64,000 nt of DNA from Paenibacillus glycinis (GCF_009909185.1 NZ_JAAAMV010000003.1:62001-126000); one strand, 5' to 3'; shown: positions 16,949-26,096, numbered from the stretch's first letter. Numbers and translations: made by a program. Notes: generated by a model not told the origin, from the sequence alone.

Positions 16949-18061
16949 ATGCATAAAAAACGAGTGTTGCTGCTTTCCGAAGGTTTCGGCTCCGGACATA
17001 CCCAGGCCGCTTACGCGCTGGCCGTCGGGCTGCGTTCGCTCGATCCTTCCATACAGACGCGCGTGATCGAACTGGGCAATTTTCTGAACCCGGTCATCGG
17101 TCCGCTTATCGTGTCCGCCTATCGCAGAACCGTTACGAAACAGCCGAAGCTGCTTGGCATGGTTTACCGCAGACAATACAAAAAGTCGCTGAACCGGTTC
17201 ACGCAGCTTGCGCTTCATCGCTTATTTTATACCCATACGTCGCAGGTCATCTCGCAATTGAAGCCCGATCTGATCGTATGCACGCATCCCGTTCCGAATG
17301 CGGTCGTCTCCCGCTTGAAGCGGCTGGGCCTGAGCACCCCGCTCTACACGCTCATCACGGATTACGACGCGCACGGCACGTGGACAAGCTCCGAGGTCAA
17401 CAAATACCTGGTCTCGACGGTCGAGGTCAAGAAAAAGCTGACCGACCGCGGCATCTCCGCGAGCCGCATCCAGGTGACGGGCATTCCCGTCCATCCGAAC
17501 TTCTGGCAGACGCACGACAAATCCGAGCTGCAGGCGCAGTTCGATTTGAAACCGATTCCGACGGTGCTGATCATGGGCGGCGGCTGGGGCATCATGTACA
17601 GCGACGACCTGCTCAGCTACATGACGCGCTGGCGGGATCGCGTGCAGCTGATCTATTGCGTCGGCAACAACGAGAAGGTCCGCGAGCGGATGCTCGCCGA
17701 CCCCGATTACCAGCACCCCAACATTAAAGTGCTCGGCTTCACGAAGGAAATCAACAAGCTGATGGACGTGTCCGACCTGCTCATTACGAAGCCGGGCGGC
17801 ATGACCTGCACGGAAGGCCTCAGCAAAGGCATCCCGATGCTCTTCTACGAGCCGATCCCCGGCCAAGAGGAAGTCAACTGCGAATATTTCGTTGCCAGCG
17901 GATTCGGCGAGATGCTGGAATCGACCGGCACGATCGACAAATGGTTCGAGCAGATTCAAGAACCCTCGTCCGTGAAATACCGGAGCGACCTCATGCATAA
18001 ACGCAATCAGCAATACAACCCCATGGAATGTTCCCGCGTCGTCCTGCAGCTTATGCAGTGA
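16949..18061 (+). CDS. Diacylglycerol glucosyltransferase / MGDG synthase-like glycosyltransferase
   Basis: The 370-residue GT-B fold protein opens with RVLLLSEGFGSGHTQAAYAL, the MGDG-synthase N-terminal motif. Its second Rossmann half holds LIMGGGWGIMYSDDL and the nucleotide-sugar binding block LLITKPGGMTCTEGLSKGIP. These features are shared by UgtP-type processive diacylglycerol glucosyltransferases and MurG-related enzymes of family 28, which add sugars to membrane lipids as glycolipid or lipoteichoic acid anchors. AGGTGA lies about five bases before the ATG. The gene stands alone, and acceptor specificity cannot be told from sequence. Confidence 0.88.
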   Translation: MHKKRVLLLSEGFGSGHTQAAYALAVGLRSLDPSIQTRVIELGNFLNPVIGPLIVSAYRRTVTKQPKLLGMVYRRQYKKSLNRFTQLALHRLFYTHTSQVISQLKPDLIVCTHPVPNAVVSRLKRLGLSTPLYTLITDYDAHGTWTSSEVNKYLVSTVEVKKKLTDRGISASRIQVTGIPVHPNFWQTHDKSELQAQFDLKPIPTVLIMGGGWGIMYSDDLLSYMTRWRDRVQLIYCVGNNEKVRERMLADPDYQHPNIKVLGFTKEINKLMDVSDLLITKPGGMTCTEGLSKGIPMLFYEPIPGQEEVNCEYFVASGFGEMLESTGTIDKWFEQIQEPSSVKYRSDLMHKRNQQYNPMECSRVVLQLMQ

Positions 18062-18170
18062 CGGCTTTTTTTTGCTTTCCGAACGACAAAAAAGGAAGAT
18101 CCGTTCGGATCTCCCCGTTCTGCCTTGCTCCGTTTAAAACTTCCCTACATATAATATAGCTAATACAGCC

Positions 18171-19385
18171 CTACAGCACGCTTCCGCCGAACAAGAAGCG
18201 GTAATCCCAATGGCCGGAGATGACGTTCGTGCGGACGCCGCCCGATTCCGTGGAATAGGTTTGGAGGATCTGGCCGTCGCCGAGGTAGATGCCGACATGC
18301 GTGATTCTCGCCGTCGCTTTGTTGATGCCGGCGTAATCGGACGCCTTCGTGCCGTGGTAATCCATGAAGAACATCAGGTCGCCGCGCTGCAGTTGATGCC
18401 AATCCGTCTTGACGTTGCCGCGATTGCGGACGTAATCGCCTTGCTGGCGCGAGTCCGACGGCAAAATCAGGCTTGCGCCCTCGCGGAACGCGGTGCGGAC
18501 GAAGTCGGAGCAGTCGAAGGTCGTCGTGGTGTCGCGGTCGGAGCCGAACTCATACGGCGTTCCCCAGTATTTCATGCCCGCGGCGATGACGCGCTCGACC
18601 AGCGCGGCATGATCGCCGCTGCCGGGATTCGAGCCGCCGGGCGGGTTGCCGCCAGGCGCGGAGCCGCCGCCGTTGACCGTTATGTATTTGCTGTCGGTGC
18701 TGACATAGCCCGTCGTGCCGTCGTTTGCTTTAATCGCATACCAATAACTGTTCGGTTGACCCGTGATGGTCACCGTTTCGCCTTTGGAGAGGTAGCGGAT
18801 TCTCGCGGCGTCGGTCGATGGGCCCGTCCGGAACGAGACGGAAGCGACGATCGTCGCGTTGCCCTGCGCGGAGCCGGAGCCGCCCGACGGATCGGAGCCG
18901 CCCGCGTTTGCCGAGATATACTGGCTGTCGGTGCTGACGTAGCCCTTGGTGCCGTCGGATGCCGTGATCGCATACCAATAGCTGTTCGGTTGACCCGTGA
19001 TGGTCACCGTTTCGCCTTTGGACAGGTAACGGATTCTTGCGGCGTCGGTGGACGGGCCCGTCCGGAACGAGACGGAAGCCACGATCGTCGCGTTGCCGGA
19101 AGTGGCGCCTTCATTGCCGCCGCTTACGATTTCGACGTATTTGTCGTCCGTGGAGATGTAGCCGATCGCGCCGTTAACGTCCTGCACGCGATACCAATAG
19201 GAATTGACTTGCTCTAAAATGACAACCTGCTCGCCTTTTTTGAGATACCGGTTAACGGTGGACGATGTGGAAGGAAGACTGCGGAAGCTGACGCTGGATT
19301 GGATTTCCCCGACGGTCGTTGCCGCCGACGTTGCCGCGGAAGCCGCAGCCGGCAGCATTAATGAAGCGCCCAAGACAAAGGTCAA
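18171..19385 (-). CDS. Secreted cell-wall hydrolase with three SH3 domains and an NlpC/P60 domain
   Basis: The protein of 404 residues or more has a signal peptide (LLTFVLGASLMLPAAASA), three bacterial SH3 repeats (about 25-90, 98-165 and 175-245), a Gly/Pro linker, and a C-terminal NlpC/P60 peptidase domain (about 265-404). The second and third repeats are nearly identical, both with ATIVASVSFRTGPSTDAARI. The catalytic Cys is in TTFDCSDFVRTAF and the His in RITHVGIYLG. Such enzymes cleave peptide bonds in peptidoglycan stems. The listed start is a TTG inside the hydrophobic core of the signal. The Lys-Lys-Ser stretch of a normal signal peptide lies just upstream in frame, after an ATC (19407-19409) with GAGAGG nine bases before it, so initiation there is likely. 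Confidence 0.92.
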   Translation of the reverse strand: MTFVLGASLMLPAAASAATSAATTVGEIQSSVSFRSLPSTSSTVNRYLKKGEQVVILEQVNSYWYRVQDVNGAIGYISTDDKYVEIVSGGNEGATSGNATIVASVSFRTGPSTDAARIRYLSKGETVTITGQPNSYWYAITASDGTKGYVSTDSQYISANAGGSDPSGGSGSAQGNATIVASVSFRTGPSTDAARIRYLSKGETVTITGQPNSYWYAIKANDGTTGYVSTDSKYITVNGGGSAPGGNPPGGSNPGSGDHAALVERVIAAGMKYWGTPYEFGSDRDTTTTFDCSDFVRTAFREGASLILPSDSRQQGDYVRNRGNVKTDWHQLQRGDLMFFMDYHGTKASDYAGINKATARITHVGIYLGDGQILQTYSTESGGVRTNVISGHWDYRFLFGGSVL

Positions 19386-19567
19386 TAGCGCTGCTGTACT
19401 CTTCTTGATGTTGATCTTCCTCTCTCGTTCTAAGTCGTGTGGAAAGCTCGCAACTGCTTGCTGTCTTCATTGTACGGAACCCTCCAAAAGGACCATATCG
19501 TCCGCCCGTCTCATTTGTCGAAATCCACCGTAGTCCAATCGGACCATGAATTGGTTGTGCTTCCATC

Positions 19568-19594
19568 AAAAAAGACGCCCCGTATTGGGACGCC
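19568..19594 (-). terminator. Minus-strand terminator after the KTSC gene
   Basis: GGCGTCCC pairs with GGGGCGTC (two G-U pairs) around AATAC, followed on the minus strand by six T. It lies about 140 bases after the KTSC stop and upstream of the P60 gene. The remainder of 19386-19732 shows no gene or recognised riboswitch; in particular I see no conserved c-di-AMP riboswitch core. Confidence 0.65.
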
Positions 19595-19732
19595 GTCCGA
19601 TGAAATGCACGTATTCGCTGGATGGATAAGCTCCACAAAATGTTAACATCAGGTCCTAAGACAGCATCTTAAGCCCTAAACGGCGCCTGGCCGAAATGTT
19701 GCATGTAAATAATGCCAAGTGCGCTTTCCCGC

Positions 19733-19969
19733 CTACTTTTGTTCATATTCCGGGAACAGGCCGTGCAACTGCTCCTCGTGCTGGCATTTCTTCATGATGT
19801 TCATCAGCGTGTCGTACCGGTTCGGGGAATCGATTACGGACTGGTAGTCCTTCTTGCCGATCGACGAGAAAATGGCCACATCGCCCGTATGGTAATACAG
19901 ATACAAGGAAGATTCATCCTCATTGTACGAGCAGAACGCGATTTGCTTGGATTCCACGGGTACCAGCAT
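19733..19969 (-). CDS. KTSC-domain protein
   Basis: The 78-residue protein starts MLVPVESKQIAFCSYNEDE and continues SSLYLYYHTGDVAIFSSIG and YQSVIDSPNRYDTLM. This matches the small KTSC domain (a beta-rich motif with a characteristic tail, found alone or on Lys-tRNA synthetase-like proteins) of unknown biochemical role. The start is set by GGGAGG nine bases before the ATG; a longer in-frame start 63 bases upstream has no such signal. It is divergent from the lactate dehydrogenase-like gene. Confidence 0.65.
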   Translation of the reverse strand: MLVPVESKQIAFCSYNEDESSLYLYYHTGDVAIFSSIGKKDYQSVIDSPNRYDTLMNIMKKCQHEEQLHGLFPEYEQK

Positions 19970-20154
19970 GGTAAACGCCTCCCAATTAAGTATTCGCAAG
20001 CCCATTATTATATATATCCCAACATTACCCATTCAAGCACCAAAATGAATCAGCATTTGCCCCTGGTAAACGCTTGCGCGCGGAACAAAGCGAATATCGG
20101 CATTTATCGGCCATACAATGGAAGTACATCTCACATCGAAGGGATTTGTTCGCC

Positions 20155-21114
20155 ATGGGAAGCAAAGTGCGAAAGGTCGTCATCGTCGGCGTCGGGTACG
20201 TAGGTTCCACTTGCGCGTATTCCCTGATCAATCAAGCGGTCTGCGACGAAATCATGCTCGTCGACCGCACGCCCGAGCGCGCTTACGCGCAGGCGCTCGA
20301 TCTGTCGCATTGCATGGATTTCGTGCATGCGCGCACGAAAATCACCCCGGGCACCTTTGCCCAATGCGGCGATGCGGACGTCGTCGTGCTCTGCGTCGGC
20401 ATCCGGCCGAAAAATATCCAGAGCCGGCTGGAGGTGCTGGAATCCGCCTACGAGATTCATGAACCCTTGGTCGGTCAAATCATGGCGAGCGGCTTCGCCG
20501 GCATCCTGCTCGTCGCCTCCAACCCGGTCGATATCGTCACCTACGCGGTCTGGCGCCTGTCGGGACTGCCCCGCAGCCAAGTGATCGGCTCCGGCACCTC
20601 GATCGACACCTCGCGGCTGAAGACGCTGCTCTCCTACTACCTTCCCGTCGATCCGCGCAGCGTGAGCGGCTACGTGCTCGGCGAGCACGGCGATTCCCAA
20701 TTTCCCGTCTGGTCCCATGTCACGATCGGCGGAAAGCCGCTGCTCGACATTCTCGCGCAGCATCCCGCCCGCTTCGGCCATCTGAAGCTGGACGACATCG
20801 CCCGCCAGACGAAGGAAACGGGACTTGAAATCTATAAGGTGAAAGGCTCGACGTACTACGGCATCGGCAACGCGCTCGCGTATATCATCCGTTCCGTGCT
20901 GAACGACGATCATAAGATCATCGCCGTGTCCGCCATTCTCGACGGCGAGTACGGCTACGCGGATCTATGCCTCGGGGTGCCGGCCATCATCACCCGGTCC
21001 GGCATGCGGGAAATCGTGGAGCTGAACCTGTCGCCCTTCGAACAGGAGCAGCTTGCCCAGTCCGCCGCCGTTATCCGGCAGGCCATCGCGAGCCTGCCGC
21101 TTCCTCCCGCGTAA
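20155..21114 (+). CDS. L-lactate dehydrogenase-like 2-hydroxyacid dehydrogenase
   Basis: The 319-residue NAD-dependent enzyme has the dinucleotide motif VGVGYVGSTCAYSL, Asp in LVDRTPERA, the catalytic Asp/Arg pair in IDTSRLKTLL, and the catalytic His in VLGEHGDSQF, all hallmarks of the LDH/MDH superfamily. The mobile specificity loop reads CVGIRPKNIQSRLEVLE. The Arg that polarises the substrate is kept, but the position that is Gln in lactate and Arg in malate dehydrogenases appears to be Pro. Pyruvate may therefore not be the main substrate. The start at 20155 follows GAAGGGA; upstream in-frame codons lack family similarity. It is monocistronic and divergent from the KTSC gene. Confidence 0.85.
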   Translation: MGSKVRKVVIVGVGYVGSTCAYSLINQAVCDEIMLVDRTPERAYAQALDLSHCMDFVHARTKITPGTFAQCGDADVVVLCVGIRPKNIQSRLEVLESAYEIHEPLVGQIMASGFAGILLVASNPVDIVTYAVWRLSGLPRSQVIGSGTSIDTSRLKTLLSYYLPVDPRSVSGYVLGEHGDSQFPVWSHVTIGGKPLLDILAQHPARFGHLKLDDIARQTKETGLEIYKVKGSTYYGIGNALAYIIRSVLNDDHKIIAVSAILDGEYGYADLCLGVPAIITRSGMREIVELNLSPFEQEQLAQSAAVIRQAIASLPLPPA

Positions 21115-21133
21115 GGCTGTCGCCGGCTAACGC

Positions 21134-21173
21134 AAAAAAGCAATCCCGGCGCGCCATGCGGCCAAGATTGCTT
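21134..21173 (-). terminator. Terminator of the zinc-ribbon gene
   Basis: AAGCAATC and GATTGCTT (21138-21173) form the outer stem with a GC-rich inner part. On the minus strand it ends in six T. It lies between the convergent LDH-like and zinc-ribbon genes and can also act for the LDH-like gene. Confidence 0.7.
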
Positions 21174-21241
21174 CGTGCAGCGGAGAGAATCGATAAATGC
21201 GCTTGCTTGCATCAGTTATGCAATGCCGCAGCCCGCACGCC

Positions 21242-21730
21242 TCAATACGTGTGCTCGGCGGCCGTGCTGTTCAATCCCGATCCGCAGGATACGCAGAACT
21301 TCGCGTTCAGCTCGTTCTCCGTGTGGCATTGATTGCAGATCACGACGATCTCGCCGATCGTCGTCTCGACCTTGGGGTCTTCGGCCAGCGCGGCGCCGCA
21401 ATCCGGACAGAAGCGGGCGTCGAGGGCGACGACCTTGCCGCAGGTACAGGTTTTCTCGTTGCGGGTCACCTTGATCCGCTCTTCGAGCACCTTGATTTCT
21501 CCGTGCAGCTCGTCGGCTTCGCGGCAGCAATCCAGCACCTCTTGCTCGGTGGAGGAGATGTCTCCCGCTTGATGGCCGCGGTAAACCGCCTCGCCGATCT
21601 GCAAGCAGAGCTTCTCGATGTCTTTCTCCTTGCCGGAGATTTGGGCTTTCAGCTTCGTGATTTCCACGGTCTGCTGCGCTTTCTTGGCCGCATCCGATGC
21701 TCCCTGCTTGACTTTATCGAAAAAGGACAT
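21242..21730 (-). CDS. Coiled-coil protein with two zinc-ribbon motifs
   Basis: The 162-residue protein has an N-terminal helical, Lys/Glu/Gln-rich coiled coil (about 1-95, SFFDKVKQGASDAAKKAQQ). Two Cys-based metal sites follow: CTCGKVV...FCPDCG (about 95-115) and CNQCH...FCVSCG (about 132-155). Proteins of this type are common, uncharacterised zinc-ribbon proteins of Firmicutes that may bind membranes or partner proteins. No catalytic motif is visible. It is transcribed alone and ends at the hairpin at 21134-21173. Confidence 0.8.
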   Translation of the reverse strand: MSFFDKVKQGASDAAKKAQQTVEITKLKAQISGKEKDIEKLCLQIGEAVYRGHQAGDISSTEQEVLDCCREADELHGEIKVLEERIKVTRNEKTCTCGKVVALDARFCPDCGAALAEDPKVETTIGEIVVICNQCHTENELNAKFCVSCGSGLNSTAAEHTY

Positions 21731-21891
21731 AATAAATCGACTCCTTTATAAATTCGTCTAGCTTTGTCGCTTTCGCTTATTTTACCATATCCGGCCTGCC
21801 GAATCACGCAACTTTCTCCGGCGCGGCCTAGGTCATTCGAAGCGCATGCTCTCTATCTAGCGTATGAAGCGGCCGAAGGACCGAGAACAAC

Positions 21892-21923
21892 AAAAAAGGC
21901 CGTACTCGCGGGGAGTACGGCCT
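21892..21923 (-). terminator. Terminator of the ABC-F gene
   Basis: AGGCCGTACTC and its perfect 11-bp complement (21897-21923) with a five-base loop, followed on the minus strand by six T, 23 bases after the ABC-F stop. Confidence 0.85.
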
Positions 21924-21946
21924 CTTGCCGATGTTCGTGCCAGTCT

Positions 21947-23569
21947 TTATTCAGCCGGGTACATACGCTCGCGCAGCGCTTTGACTTCCGCGCTCTCGAG
22001 GTATTCGTCGTACGTCATGATCCGGTCGATGATGCCGCTCGGCGTGATCTCGATGATGCGGTTCGCGATCGTCTGCACGAACTGATGGTCATGCGACGTG
22101 AAGATCATCGTGCCGTCGAAATCGATCAATCCGTTGTTGAGCGCCGTGATGGACTCGAGATCCAAATGGTTCGTCGGTTCGTCGAGCAGCAGCACGTTGG
22201 AGCCGGAGAGCATCATCTTGGACAGCATGCAGCGCACTTTCTCGCCCCCGGAGAGGACGCTCGCCTTCTTCAGCGCTTCGTCGCCGGAGAAGAGCATCCG
22301 GCCGAGGAAGCCGCGGATGAAGCTTTCGTCCTGGTCCTTGGAATATTGGCGCAGCCAGTCGACCAGGTTCAGCTCCACGCCGTCGAAGTATTGCGAATTG
22401 TCTTTCGGGAAATACGCCTGCGTCGTCGTCACGCCCCATTGGTACGTGCCCGCGTCGGCTTCCAGCTCGCCCGTCAGCAATTGGAACAGGATCGTCTTCG
22501 GCAGCGTGTTCGGTCCGACGAGCGCGATTTTGTCGCCTTTGTTGATCGCGATCGTCAGGTTGTCGATGAGCTTCACGCCGTCGATCGACTTCGACAGGCC
22601 GTCCGTCAAGAGCAATTGCTTGCCCGCTTCGCGCTCCGGCTTGAAGTTGATGAACGGATATTTGCGGTTCGACGGACGAATGTCGTCGAGCGAGATTTTA
22701 TCGAGCAGCTTCTTCCGGGAAGTCGCCTGCTTGGATTTGGATTTGTTGGCGCTGAAGCGCTGGATGAACGCCTGCAGCTCCTTGATCTTGTCTTCCTTCT
22801 TCTTGTTGGCGTCGCGCATGAGCGTAAGCGCCAATTGGCTGGATTCGTACCAGAAGTCGTAGTTGCCGACGTACATCTGGATCTTGCCGAAATCGATATC
22901 CGCGATATGCGTGCACACTTGGTTCAGGAAATGCCGGTCATGGGATACGACGATAACGGTGCCTTCGTAGCCGCCGAGGAAGTTCTCGAGCCATTCGATC
23001 GACTGCATGTCGAGATGGTTGGTAGGCTCATCGAGCAGCAGGATTTGCGGATTGCCGAAGAGCGCTTGCGCGAGCAATACGCGTACCTTCTCGTTGCCGG
23101 ACAGCTCCGCCATCCGCTTGTCGTGCAGCTCCGGCGGAATGCCCAGGCCGTTCAGCATGCCGGCCGCTTCGGATTCGGCCTCCCAGCCGTTCATGTCGGC
23201 GAATTCCGCTTCCAGCTCGCCCGCGCGCATGCCGTCCTCGTCGGTGAATTCCGCTTTGGCGTAGATCGCGTCTTTCTCTTTCATGACTTCATAGAGCTTC
23301 TTATGGCCCATGATGACCGTCTCGAGCACGAGGAAATCGTCGTACTCGTAATGGTTCTGCTTCAGCACCGCGAGGCGCTCGCCCGGCGTGATATGCACTT
23401 CGCCGTTCGTCTGTTCCACTTCGCCGGACAAAATCTTCAGGAACGTCGACTTGCCCGCGCCGTTCGCGCCGATCAGGCCGTAGCAGTTGCCCGGGTTGAA
23501 TTTAATATTAACATCTTCGAATAGCGCACGCTTGCCGTATCGAAGCGTGATGCCGCTTGTACTGATCAT
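21947..23569 (-). CDS. ABC-F family ATPase (YkpA/YbiT-like, ribosome-associated)
   Basis: The 540-residue protein has two ABC ATPase domains joined by a charged linker (about 240-320) and no membrane segments, the ABC-F layout of translation factors. Domain 1 has a Walker A GANGAGKST, the signature LSGNEKVRVLL and a Walker B ILLLDEPTNHLD. Domain 2 has LSGGEKVRCML and VLLLDEPTNHLD, but its Walker A is the non-canonical GPNTLPKT. The segment TTTQAYFPKDNS is typical of the YkpA branch, where a relaxed second P-loop is, as far as I recall, a subfamily trait and not damage. Proteins of this family act on the ribosomal E site; some give antibiotic resistance, but nothing here points to that. Confidence 0.9.
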   Translation of the reverse strand: MISTSGITLRYGKRALFEDVNIKFNPGNCYGLIGANGAGKSTFLKILSGEVEQTNGEVHITPGERLAVLKQNHYEYDDFLVLETVIMGHKKLYEVMKEKDAIYAKAEFTDEDGMRAGELEAEFADMNGWEAESEAAGMLNGLGIPPELHDKRMAELSGNEKVRVLLAQALFGNPQILLLDEPTNHLDMQSIEWLENFLGGYEGTVIVVSHDRHFLNQVCTHIADIDFGKIQMYVGNYDFWYESSQLALTLMRDANKKKEDKIKELQAFIQRFSANKSKSKQATSRKKLLDKISLDDIRPSNRKYPFINFKPEREAGKQLLLTDGLSKSIDGVKLIDNLTIAINKGDKIALVGPNTLPKTILFQLLTGELEADAGTYQWGVTTTQAYFPKDNSQYFDGVELNLVDWLRQYSKDQDESFIRGFLGRMLFSGDEALKKASVLSGGEKVRCMLSKMMLSGSNVLLLDEPTNHLDLESITALNNGLIDFDGTMIFTSHDHQFVQTIANRIIEITPSGIIDRIMTYDEYLESAEVKALRERMYPAE

Positions 23570-23635
23570 GTTCAGGTATCCCGTCCTTCGCTAAAAAATC
23601 TTAATCATCACTCCATTATAGCATAGAAGCGCCTA

Positions 23636-24571
23636 TTAATGCTTGACTTCCTTGTTTAACCGCCACGTCTCTCCGTGGGGAAGCACGCGCACGGTCCCGG
23701 GCTTGAGGCGCAGGCGGCGGATTTCGGCTTCCAGCCGGTCTAGCGCCTCGCGCGGCGTATCGTCGGCGAGTTTGTAGGAGCCGTAATGCATCGGGACGAA
23801 ATGCCGCGCGCCCGTGTCGCGAAACGCCTGAAGCGCTTCTTCCGGCGTGACGTGCTGCGGGCCCATGAACCATTCCGGATCGTACGCGCCGATCGGCATG
23901 AGCGCCACGTCGATATCCGCGAACCGTTGGCCGATTTGCTTGAACCCGTCGAAGTACCCGCTGTCGCCGGCGAAATAGATCGTCGGCTCGTTGCTGCGCT
24001 CCAGGACGAACCCGCCCCACCGGGAGGAATTCGTATCGGTGAGCGTCCGTCTCGACCAATGCTGCGCCGGCACGAACGTGAAGGTCACGCCGCGGATGAC
24101 CGCCGACTGCCACCAGTCCAGCTCGATGACGGAGGAGAAGCCCTTGCGCCGCAGCTTGTCGGCGAGACCGATAGGCACGATAAGCATCTTGCTGCCCGTC
24201 AGTCTCTTCAGCGACGCGATATTCAAATGATCGTAATGCGAATGCGAGATCAGGATGACGTCGATCGGGGGGACGTCCGCGATCGCCAGCCCCGGCGGCA
24301 CGAGGCGCGTATGGTGTGCCAGCTTTTCTGCCCAGATCGGATCGGTGACGATGTTGAGTCCGGCCAGCTGGACGAGGAACGTCGAGTGGCCGATCCAGGT
24401 CAGCGTCGGCTCGCCCGCGTTGCCTTGCAGGAAGGCCAGGTCGGGGGCGACGACCGGAACTTTATACGAATAGTCCTTCTGCTTCATTCGGCCGGAACGG
24501 TCCCTCCGCCACTGCCGGACTTCCCGGAACGTCTTGGGCACGGCGGCCGGATTCAAATTCGTGTAGCGCAT
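23636..24571 (-). CDS. MBL-fold metal-dependent hydrolase (NAPE-PLD/UlaG-like)
   Basis: The 311-residue metallo-beta-lactamase-fold protein begins with a region seen in NAPE-PLD-like enzymes (LTWIGHSTFLVQLAG). It has the metal-binding motif ISHSHYDHLN, a further His in FVPAQHWSRR, the bridging Asp in YFAGDSGYFDG, and a terminal His in FVPMHYGSY. These supply the usual two-metal site. The family cleaves phosphodiesters or lactones, and the substrate cannot be assigned. The gene stands alone; the ABC-F gene lies downstream on the same strand with a 66-base gap and no obvious terminator between. Confidence 0.88.
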   Translation of the reverse strand: MRYTNLNPAAVPKTFREVRQWRRDRSGRMKQKDYSYKVPVVAPDLAFLQGNAGEPTLTWIGHSTFLVQLAGLNIVTDPIWAEKLAHHTRLVPPGLAIADVPPIDVILISHSHYDHLNIASLKRLTGSKMLIVPIGLADKLRRKGFSSVIELDWWQSAVIRGVTFTFVPAQHWSRRTLTDTNSSRWGGFVLERSNEPTIYFAGDSGYFDGFKQIGQRFADIDVALMPIGAYDPEWFMGPQHVTPEEALQAFRDTGARHFVPMHYGSYKLADDTPREALDRLEAEIRRLRLKPGTVRVLPHGETWRLNKEVKH

Positions 24572-24935
24572 CTCTCACATCTCCCGTTTCTATCGTCTGC
24601 TTTCTACCGTCTGCTTTCAACGACTGCTGTCGATCGACTCCCCGCGTCCTGTCGCGCTTCGCTGCCGCTTGAACTGCCTCGGGCGCGCGCCGGACCGCTC
24701 TCTTTATCTCAAAGATACCAAGGTTAATTCCATTAATCAAACCCCGAATCGGCGGAAACCGAGCGGTTCGGGTGAACGGAAAGCGAATCCTGCGCGCGCG
24801 GGGCGGCGAAAACGGGGCACGCCGGCGAAACTGAACGGATCGCGCCGCCGCCGGAAACCCTGCGGTTTGAGATTGGCGGGCCGGATGGTTTACACTGGTA
24901 ACGTACGAATGATGGGGAACCGGAGGCGAAACGAA

Positions 24936-26096
24936 ATGAAATTGATCGGCATTGAACCGACGCCAAGTCCAAATACGATGAAACTGAACGTTGACGATAA
25001 ACTCGCGCCGGGGCAGCGCATCAGCTACGCGCCGGGCGATGCGGCCGGCGCGCCGGAGCCGCTGCGCGGCCTGCTGGCCATCGATGGCGTGCGGGGCTTG
25101 TTCCGCACGGCGGATTTCATCGCGCTCGACCGGAAGCCGGGGGCGGACTGGGAGCGCATCCTGACCGCGGCGCGGCAGCTGCTGCAGAGCGATGAAGCCG
25201 GCGCCGCCGGGGGCGAAGGCGGCGGGCCGGGGGCCGCCGAAGCCTTCGGCGAGGCGCACGCGTTCGTGCAGCTGTATCGGGGCATCCCGATGCAGGTGCG
25301 GGTGCGCACGCCGGGCGGCGAATCCCGCGCCGCGATGCCCGCGGCCTTCACGGAGGCGGTCACCCGCGCCGCCGCCGCTTCGATGATCCGCGAGCGGAAG
25401 CTGGAGGAGCTCGGCGTCCGCTACGGCGAGCCGGAGGAGATCGCGGCGGAGCTCGTGCGCGAGCTGGAAGCCGCCTACCCGCAGGAGCGGCTGGAGGCCC
25501 TCGTCGAGGCGGCGCTCGCGCTCGGCGCCGCCGGGGAAGGCGCCGCCGCGGCCGCGCCCGTCGTGCGGCCCGCGCCGCTGACCGCGGAGCAGCTCGCGGA
25601 GCGGATGGCGGACCCCGACTGGTCGGTCCGCTACGAAGCGCTCGACCGCACGGCGCCCGAGCCGGCGATGCTGCCGTCGCTCGCGAAAGCCATAACCGAC
25701 GACAACGCCTCCATCCGGCGGCTGGCCGTCGTGTACCTCGGCGAGCTGCGCCTGCCGGAGACGATGCCGCTGCTGTTCGCCGCGCTCCGCGACGCGTCGG
25801 CATCCGTCCGCCGCACCGCCGGCGACACGCTGTCCGATCTCGGCGACCCTGCCGCGATCGGCCCGATGATCCAGGCGCTGGCGGACCGCAACAAGCTGGT
25901 CCGCTGGCGCGCGGCGCGCTTCCTCTACGAGGCCGGCGACGACACCGCCGTCGCGGCGCTCGAGCAAGCCGCGGCCGACCCGGAATACGAGGTCAGCCTG
26001 CAGGCGCGCATCGCGCTGGAGCGCATCCAGCGCGGCGAAGAAGCCGCCGGCTCCGTCTGGCAGCAGATGACCCGCAGCCGCGAAAGCGCGGAGTAA
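24936..26096 (+). CDS. CvfC-like protein: Nfu/NifU N-terminal domain plus HEAT repeats
   Basis: The 386-residue protein starts KLIGIEPTPSPNTMKLNVD, the signature of the Nfu N-terminal scaffold domain. A middle domain follows, then a C-terminal array of HEAT-type helical repeats (about 215-375: DPDWSVRYEALDRT, DDNASIRRLAVVYLGEL, DASASVRRTAGDTLSDLGD, DRNKLVRWRAARFLYE). This order is that of the conserved virulence factor C family of Firmicutes. The function is not established; the name comes from a staphylococcal phenotype. GGAGG nine bases before the ATG sets the start. Its GC content is very high, typical of this part of the window. Confidence 0.82.
   Translation: MKLIGIEPTPSPNTMKLNVDDKLAPGQRISYAPGDAAGAPEPLRGLLAIDGVRGLFRTADFIALDRKPGADWERILTAARQLLQSDEAGAAGGEGGGPGAAEAFGEAHAFVQLYRGIPMQVRVRTPGGESRAAMPAAFTEAVTRAAAASMIRERKLEELGVRYGEPEEIAAELVRELEAAYPQERLEALVEAALALGAAGEGAAAAAPVVRPAPLTAEQLAERMADPDWSVRYEALDRTAPEPAMLPSLAKAITDDNASIRRLAVVYLGELRLPETMPLLFAALRDASASVRRTAGDTLSDLGDPAAIGPMIQALADRNKLVRWRAARFLYEAGDDTAVAALEQAAADPEYEVSLQARIALERIQRGEEAAGSVWQQMTRSRESAE

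Noticed and set aside
19410-19732. c-di-AMP riboswitch before the P60 gene
   Set aside because: Such elements often precede wall hydrolases, but the conserved core sequences are not visible here.
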